Below, one piece after another: positions 58,282 through 64,000 of a stretch of 64,000 nucleotides of DNA. The notes under the pieces are model-generated. The model made no database searches. It saw only the letters and a list, made by a program, of their open reading frames with translations, and was not told the DNA's origin. Both the position numbers and the translations under genes were made by a program. Location: assembly GCF_902362185.1 (NCBI RefSeq), contig NC_044497.1:22830001-22894000 (forward strand). The letters are read 5' to 3'. Within the stretch, counting starts at the first letter, position 1; every line of letters starts with the position of its first letter. This DNA comes from Chanos chanos. Lineage: Eukaryota; Chordata; Actinopteri; Gonorynchiformes; Chanidae.

Positions 58282-60490
58282 TGCCCCAGATGCCATACTC
58301 CTTTAAAAACTTTTTAGATGGTTGTAAATTCCCTCTACAATCTGTGAGATGTTTTGTGTACTTACTGTTGTAGGTTACTGAAAGTATTGTTATACAGACA
58401 GCAAAGTTGATTTTTTTTTCTTCTAAAAGCAATTTTCCACACAGACTGCAGTGTACACCCCTTAACACTCGGATGGATAAAAGAGGAGGATGCAGCATAG
58501 TGTTTTGGGTAATTTTTATTTAGATCCTTGTGTCTGACACCTGTATTTTACTTATTCTTTACATGGAAAGCCAAGGAAGTAGACACTGAATGCCTTGACT
58601 GAATGGATGACTATGAACACTGATAGTTGAAGATCATTTTCACTGGTAACTACTAATTACAAATAATAACTTTTATAGCTGAGCCTCAAATTCATCTTGT
58701 CCTCACACATTAATCAAACTGAGCCAGTCGTCATCACTGGTTTGTGAATTTCCTCAGCTGCACAGCTAGTACAATATCACTGTAGACGTCTTTTGCCTAG
58801 AATCCATGAATAGCTTTACACTTCACACTTCAGCTGAGTGTGTTTTTGTCTGCTGAGGTTTCACCGTGACTTCTTTCAAAGAACAACTTAAGGGAATGGA
58901 TGTAAATTCTTGTCAAAGATAAATTTGGTGACTTTTTTTTCCAGCTAAGAGCTTATGACCATGTGATTAGAGTTGTGTTGGGGTAGTTGCTCAAAAAAAA
59001 AAAAAAAAAAAGCTGTAAGTTACCAATTACTTCTTTAAGTTGTAAGTGGATTACCTTACCTTTCATGTGCTTATGAACACCCCTTAGCTGCTCTAAAATA
59101 ACTGTAAAGCGCGGCCTCATTCATGAGTTCACATTTTCGACCAGTGACAAAAAATAGAAACACATGAGCTTAGCCATCTGACGTTAACTGTAGTAGCTAT
59201 ATTAATCGGGATGCTGTCATTAGCTTCAATGGTTAACTACCGGTAGTTTCTGAGGTAGCTAGTAACACGTTCTAGTATCATAATCAGCCGACAGCTGTGT
59301 TATCTGTATTTTGTGATTAAAAGTAACATTAAAGCTCTCCATGTTATTGTCCTGTTTGGCTACACCGTATTTTCGGGTTTTTTCAAATGTAGCAGACCTT
59401 GCTTGCTAGCTAGCTAATTAACTAATCAGTTGTCGGTCTTGTCCCATTTAAGGGGACCCACAGTCAAGGACCCAGTCTCTCCTCAGTGACAGCGGGTAGT
59501 TATATTATACATACACAATTAAGGTGAACAGATGTGTGTTGCGTCATAGCTGCTTCTATAATCATGTATTTTAAACATCGCTGGAACACTGTATTGACCA
59601 ATTTGCACCCAGGACCGGAACTATCCGTTTTAAAGTTAAATTTAAATATTCATCACGAGAAACACTGGTTTGAAAAGGCAAGTGCAGTGCAATAAAGAAC
59701 ATTTTAATAATCCAGTAACTGTGATGTGATTACTGAAATTTGAACTGTAATGCTTTGCTTCGTAGTAGACGAAAGTTATACAATTACAGTAACACGTTTG
59801 TAACTTGTTACCCCCAACACTGGATAAGAGACACAAGCCCACATATGACTGAGGTAACGCAGGCTGAGGGTCTGTAAACTTCTCAGCTGCCTGGGTGTAA
59901 CTACAGTGTCAAATATAAGAAACTCACCGGTCTCTTCTCTGAGAGTTTAAATAGTGTGTGGTGTCCATCAGCTAAAATTGTGGGTGTGTGCAGTAAGGTA
60001 GCTGCCTAACCCTCCTTCTTTTTAATGTGATTCCTCTTAGTTTTTATCATAACAGGAGTGGGACAAATGTTACGAGAAATAATTATTTTATAACAGTGCT
60101 GTAGTTTAAAGTCCTCAGGCCTGTACTCTGGACTGGGCTCTGAGGATGATATAAGGGTCATTTCACCTTATAACAGCAGTGACAGAAACAGAACTGTCTG
60201 CCTCCTTCAAGGCACTTAATAAATCTTTAGATGCAGCTTGAGGTGATACAAACTCCAGTACCTCCTCTGGTGTGTCCTACAGACTGGGAGAGAGATTCCA
60301 TATAATGAGTGGACATGGGTAACGCTGTACACAGGGACTGGTATCCAAGAAGAGGACACACTGTCAGGACTTAGGAAGGGAGCACACATTTTTGCTAAAA
60401 ACATTCACTTTGACTATCTAAGTTCACTTTGACTATACAAGACTGTAATCTTGTTGACTGACAGACGTGTGGGGCAGACTGAAGGCTGTC
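58282..60490. other. mylk2 3' UTR side and intergenic sequence
   Basis: The right part should include the mylk2 3' UTR, but no well-placed minus-strand AATAAA is found within the first kilobase; one near 58516 is far away. A poly(A) run of about 18 lies at 58993-59011. I see no gene, tandem array or transposon ends. Confidence 0.35.
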
Positions 60491-63400
60491 TCAGACTGCC
60501 AGAGAGGTCAAGGATCCTGAGCTGCCCAGCCTCTTGAACCTGTTGGCCGCTGCTATGGCAATATAGTTTTTCTGATCAGAGAGAAGAAGAGAGGGCAGCT
60601 TAGGAGGGCATCTTAGAAAAGATCTTAAAGTTTGGTGCTATCCTTTGGGAATGTCCATCTACTGAGCTCTCATTTTATTTAACAAATGAATTACTCAATG
60701 AATTCAAATTTTGCAATATTCTTGGTTCTCAGGGTTCTAAAAAGCTCTGTCTCAACAGAAATGCCAAGGGAAACATTGAACAAAACGCTTACAATTACCC
60801 ATGGCTTTTTAAGCAGAATTGCGTGTATGTGTGAAAGAGAGAGAGAATTATGCATGTACTAGTGGGAGTTACCTTCCACATCTTTCTGGCCATGTATTTC
60901 TTGAGCAGCACCTGAGACTTGAGCACAATGTTGCTTTTCTTGGCTTTCTCTGAGATGTTATTGAGCCATGGGTGTTTCAGACACTGGGCTGCACTCAGAC
61001 GGCCGCTGGACAAACAGACAGACATACAGACAGACAGGCACAGAAGAATCAGTACATTTATGCCATATTATATACACTGCCTGGCCAGAAAAAGTCACAC
61101 ACTCTAATATTTCGTTGGACCACCTTTAGCTTTGATTATGACATGCATTTGCCATGGCATTGTTTCGACAACCTCATGGAATGTCACAGCAGTTATTTCT
61201 GTCAAGAGTTGCATTAATTTTTGGCCGAGATCTTGTTGATGACAGGAGAGTCAAACCACTCCGTAAAGTCTTCTCCAGCACATCCCAAAGACTTTCCATG
61301 GGGTTAAGGTCAGGACTCTGTGGTGGCCAATTCATATGTGAAAATGATTCCTCATGCTCCCTGAACAACTTTCACAATTTGAGCTCGATGAATCTTGGCA
61401 TTGTCGTCCTAAAATATGCCCATGACATTGGGGACAAAAAAATCCATTGATGGGATAACCTGGTCATTCAGTACATGTGGGTACTCAGCTGACTTCATTT
61501 TATTGCCACATAACGTTGCTGAGCCTAGACTTGACCAATTGAAGCAACCCCAGATCATAACACTCCTTCCAGAGGCTCCAAATCCAAAAGGTTACTTTTT
61601 TTTTGGCCAGATATGTAGTATGTTATGTTGTATAGGGGGCCTTGCTCTGGGCTCTAACCTAACACTTACCTCCGCTCTCGAATCAGCAGGTTGGAGATAA
61701 AGTCTTTGGCCTCAGCAGACACATGCTCAAAAGCATCTTCATCAAAGTACCTGCAAGGAGCATGTGATACCACAGTTATCCAAACATACACACAGAACAA
61801 TACAGCGTAGGACACACCGCTTTTTTTTTTAGTTGATTGGGTCTGGGTGAAGTTTAAGAGCATAACAGCACAGGTTATTTGTTTTGGTGATTGGTTCCAA
61901 ATGAATGAATAGTGTAAAAATGTTACCAGTTCACCATGAGTACATTGTTGAGGGTCTGGCTGTCATCGTCACCCAAGAATGGAGAAAGGCCACTTACACT
62001 GCCAGAGAGGAAAGATACTGATTACACATATATCTCTGGATTTCACTGATTACACATACAGCTCTGGGTTTCACTGATTACACATACAACTCTGGATTTC
62101 ACTGATTACACATACAGCTCTGGATTTCACTGACTACACATACAGCTCTGGATTTCACTGATTACACATACAGCTCTGGGTTTCACTGACTACACATACA
62201 GCTCTGGGTTTCACTGATTACACATACAGCTCTGGATTTCACTGATTACACATACAGCTCTGGGGTTCACTTCTCTCTGTCTGCTGTAGATGAATGAGGT
62301 ATTCACTATCACCCTTTACGGATATACATTTACTTTCCTTCAGCTCTTTTTTTCTCTGTAAAAGTCTGGTTAGCACTCTTGTCTCTCTTCACAAACTGCA
62401 TATTTCATATATGGCGTGAGAGCATGACAAAGTTACACATTTATTGCACAGAATCTTACATTTGATCAATGTACTGAGGCCTTTCTGTTACCTCTTAGAT
62501 TTTGAATGTATTCTCATTCAGTTTAATAATTTAATGACTGTATGGTTGAACAATTAAATGGAGTGTTTCCTTGCCACTGTAACATTATGCTTGGTCACTC
62601 TGAGGTCTTTGGCCAGGTGTCCTTTAAAGCTGCTTTGTGATAAATGTTGTACAGCTAAAATAGAATTAGAATTTTGCTCAAATTATTGCTTTTCTGAACA
62701 TCTTAAAGACATGAATAAATACCACACAAAGTAGAAAAGTAACTAAGCCAGGATGCTGTTAATGCTTGAGCCAGAAAACACTTGTTCTAAATATGACACT
62801 AAAACAAAGGCCGGTGTCAGACACCTCTGCTACAGCCTCACGATGCTTCCCACTGATGAGTTACAGTAAACTCCTAAACTCCCCTTATCTGTGAACAAGC
62901 TCTGCTCCTGCAGCATCTCCAAAGCAGTGTAACAACCAGTGTAACAACCAGTTCTCACACTCAGGTTTCTGGTCCTGTTCAACAGCTGAAATTACTTTTC
63001 CACCGTTATGCACCAGCTCATTTTCATGGTTTGTTCGTGTCTTACATGCACTATTTCTCTCACAAAACAGTAAGAAAAACTTAATGTGTAAGCCTACATT
63101 TTTACCACAGTCTCTACCAACGCTTGAATGACTTACAGCATGTACGTAACCACTCCTAGAGTCCACATATCTGTAGGGAAGGACACAAAGTCAAAGTTCA
63201 CAACCTCTGGGGCGAGGAACTCAGGAGTTCCGAATGAAACACGAAGTTTTTCTCGCGGTTTGTACCTGGCACAGGGACGGATAGAAAGAAATATGTTTGG
63301 GTTAGAGGACAAAAACATGAATACCTTTGAATATGATCAAATGAAAGCTCAAAGAGGGAATAACTGCAAAAGTTCTAATTGGTTGTCCTGTCCCAGTCAC

Positions 63401-64000
63401 ATACTGATTTCTTTTCAGCACCCACAGACTCTTTAAACATCTGAATGATGCACCAAAACATCAAAGCAGGCCTACAGGAGCCTTACCAGAGAGAGAAAAT
63501 GATCCTGCTGAGGAGTGTGTATCATCACAAACAGAAAGGCATGGACATGCTCTCACACATGCACAAACACACACACACACACACACACTCTTATTACCTC
63601 CTTGCAAGCCCAAAGTCGATGATCTTCACCTGGTGGCCAGTGCGACTGACACACAGGATGTTCTCTGGCTGACAGAATGAGTGAAAAGCAGAGAAAACAT
63701 CTCATCAGACTAAAAGCTGTGAGAGCTATGAAACATCAACCCAGTGCAGTTCATTATCTATGATCCATAAACTGCTGCCATCCCTCATACCAGGTGACAG
63801 TGATGACAATGCTTTCCCAGCCCAGCTTACAGCAGCCCATGGTGCCTCAGGACTTCACAAGCTTTTCAGCCTTTGGGTTAATTTTCAGAACCAGGATGAA
63901 CAATAAGAGTAATCATTACTGCTGTGTTACCTTAAGATCCAGGTGAAGAACATACATCTGGTGCATGTAGTGGATACCCTCACAGATCTGTCTTACGAAA
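60491..64000 (-). CDS. mylk2: Myosin light chain kinase 2-like, 3' part (partial gene)
   Basis: This Ca2+/calmodulin-dependent Ser/Thr kinase would phosphorylate myosin regulatory light chain in skeletal muscle. Exons in the window, 5' to 3': 63931-64000 (continues beyond), 63598-63668, 63137-63265, 61927-61998, 61670-61750, 60873-61005, 60491-60571; all phases join. Visible kinase features are the catalytic loop HLDLKPEN, the magnesium loop [10 protein letters not shown], the activation segment [17 protein letters not shown] and the substrate-region motif [11 protein letters not shown]. After the domain end (CLKHPWLNN) comes the autoinhibitory and calmodulin-binding stretch [16 protein letters not shown], then [17 protein letters not shown], ending GSLTSLAV. 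The tail matches MYLK2 (LKSQLLLQKY, TAANRL) better than MYLK3 or MYLK4. The ATP-binding lobe and N-terminus are outside the window. Confidence 0.9.
61073..61615 (-). mobile_element. Degraded Tc1/mariner-like transposon in mylk2 intron
   Basis: The left end carries TACACTGCCTGGCCAGAA; the right end keeps only a weak inverted ggccag near 61605. On the minus strand at 61174-61368 the transposase C-terminus is clear: [20 protein letters not shown], with the third catalytic acidic residue. Upstream parts, about 61370-61560, are out of frame. At roughly 540 bases it is an internally deleted fossil, lying between mylk2 exons 60873-61005 and 61670-61750. Confidence 0.85.
62022..62275. repeat. 30-31 base minisatellite in mylk2 intron
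   Basis: About eight copies of the unit actgattacacatacagctc plus tggatttc or tgggtttc lie in tandem, starting some 20 bases from the acceptor of the exon at 61927-61998. The array sits in the region where that intron's branch point and pyrimidine tract would be. Confidence 0.93.
63564..63589. repeat. (AC)n microsatellite near a mylk2 donor
   Basis: About 13 AC dinucleotides lie within 10 bases of the donor that follows the exon 63598-63668, on the intron side. Confidence 0.9.

Overview
This 64 kb window is from the nuclear genome of a ray-finned fish, most likely a teleost. The coding exons are interrupted by short GT-AG introns. The proteins match vertebrate families closely. The repeats are those common in fish genomes: Tc1-like transposons, hAT-like and other short inverted-repeat elements, a tRNA-derived SINE, and L1/Tx1-type LINEs. 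The species cannot be fixed from the sequence. Gene models were built by hand from splice sites, reading phase and remembered human proteins. For the six complete multi-exon genes every exon phase joins without a break, and the summed coding length divides by three.

Layout from left to right: first coding exon of a chchd6-like MICOS subunit gene (minus, runs off the left edge); a 0.94 kb inverted-repeat transposon and a SINE; sars1, cytosolic seryl-tRNA synthetase (minus, 11 exons, 515 aa), with a hAT-like element, a LINE inside a minisatellite, and a Tc1 element in its introns; an IL17RD-like cytokine receptor (minus, 12 exons, 584 aa); fam50a (minus, 13 exons, 332 aa); tmed4 (plus, 5 exons, 220 aa), divergent from fam50a; plpbp (minus, 8 exons, 282 aa), convergent with tmed4; a repeat-rich stretch at about 45-50.1 kb (Tc1 with a nested hAT-like MITE, a 5'-truncated LINE, a 628 bp MITE); snrpg (minus, 4 exons, 76 aa); a C2H2 zinc-finger gene with one coding exon (minus, 532 aa); a SINE; and the 3' half of a mylk2-like kinase gene (minus, runs off the right edge).

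The genes do not form an operon or one pathway. They are mostly housekeeping genes (translation, splicing, ER-Golgi traffic, vitamin B6 homeostasis, mitochondrial cristae) plus one cytokine receptor, one muscle kinase and one putative DNA-binding protein. I found no clearly new biological system. The best second-look items are small: duplicated splice sites in sars1 and plpbp, a minisatellite that supplies a splice-acceptor pyrimidine tract and holds a 3'-truncated LINE, a palindromic microsatellite beside a splice donor, a poly(C) splice tract in tmed4, a short-tailed IL17RD-like receptor, and nested transposons with readable target duplications.
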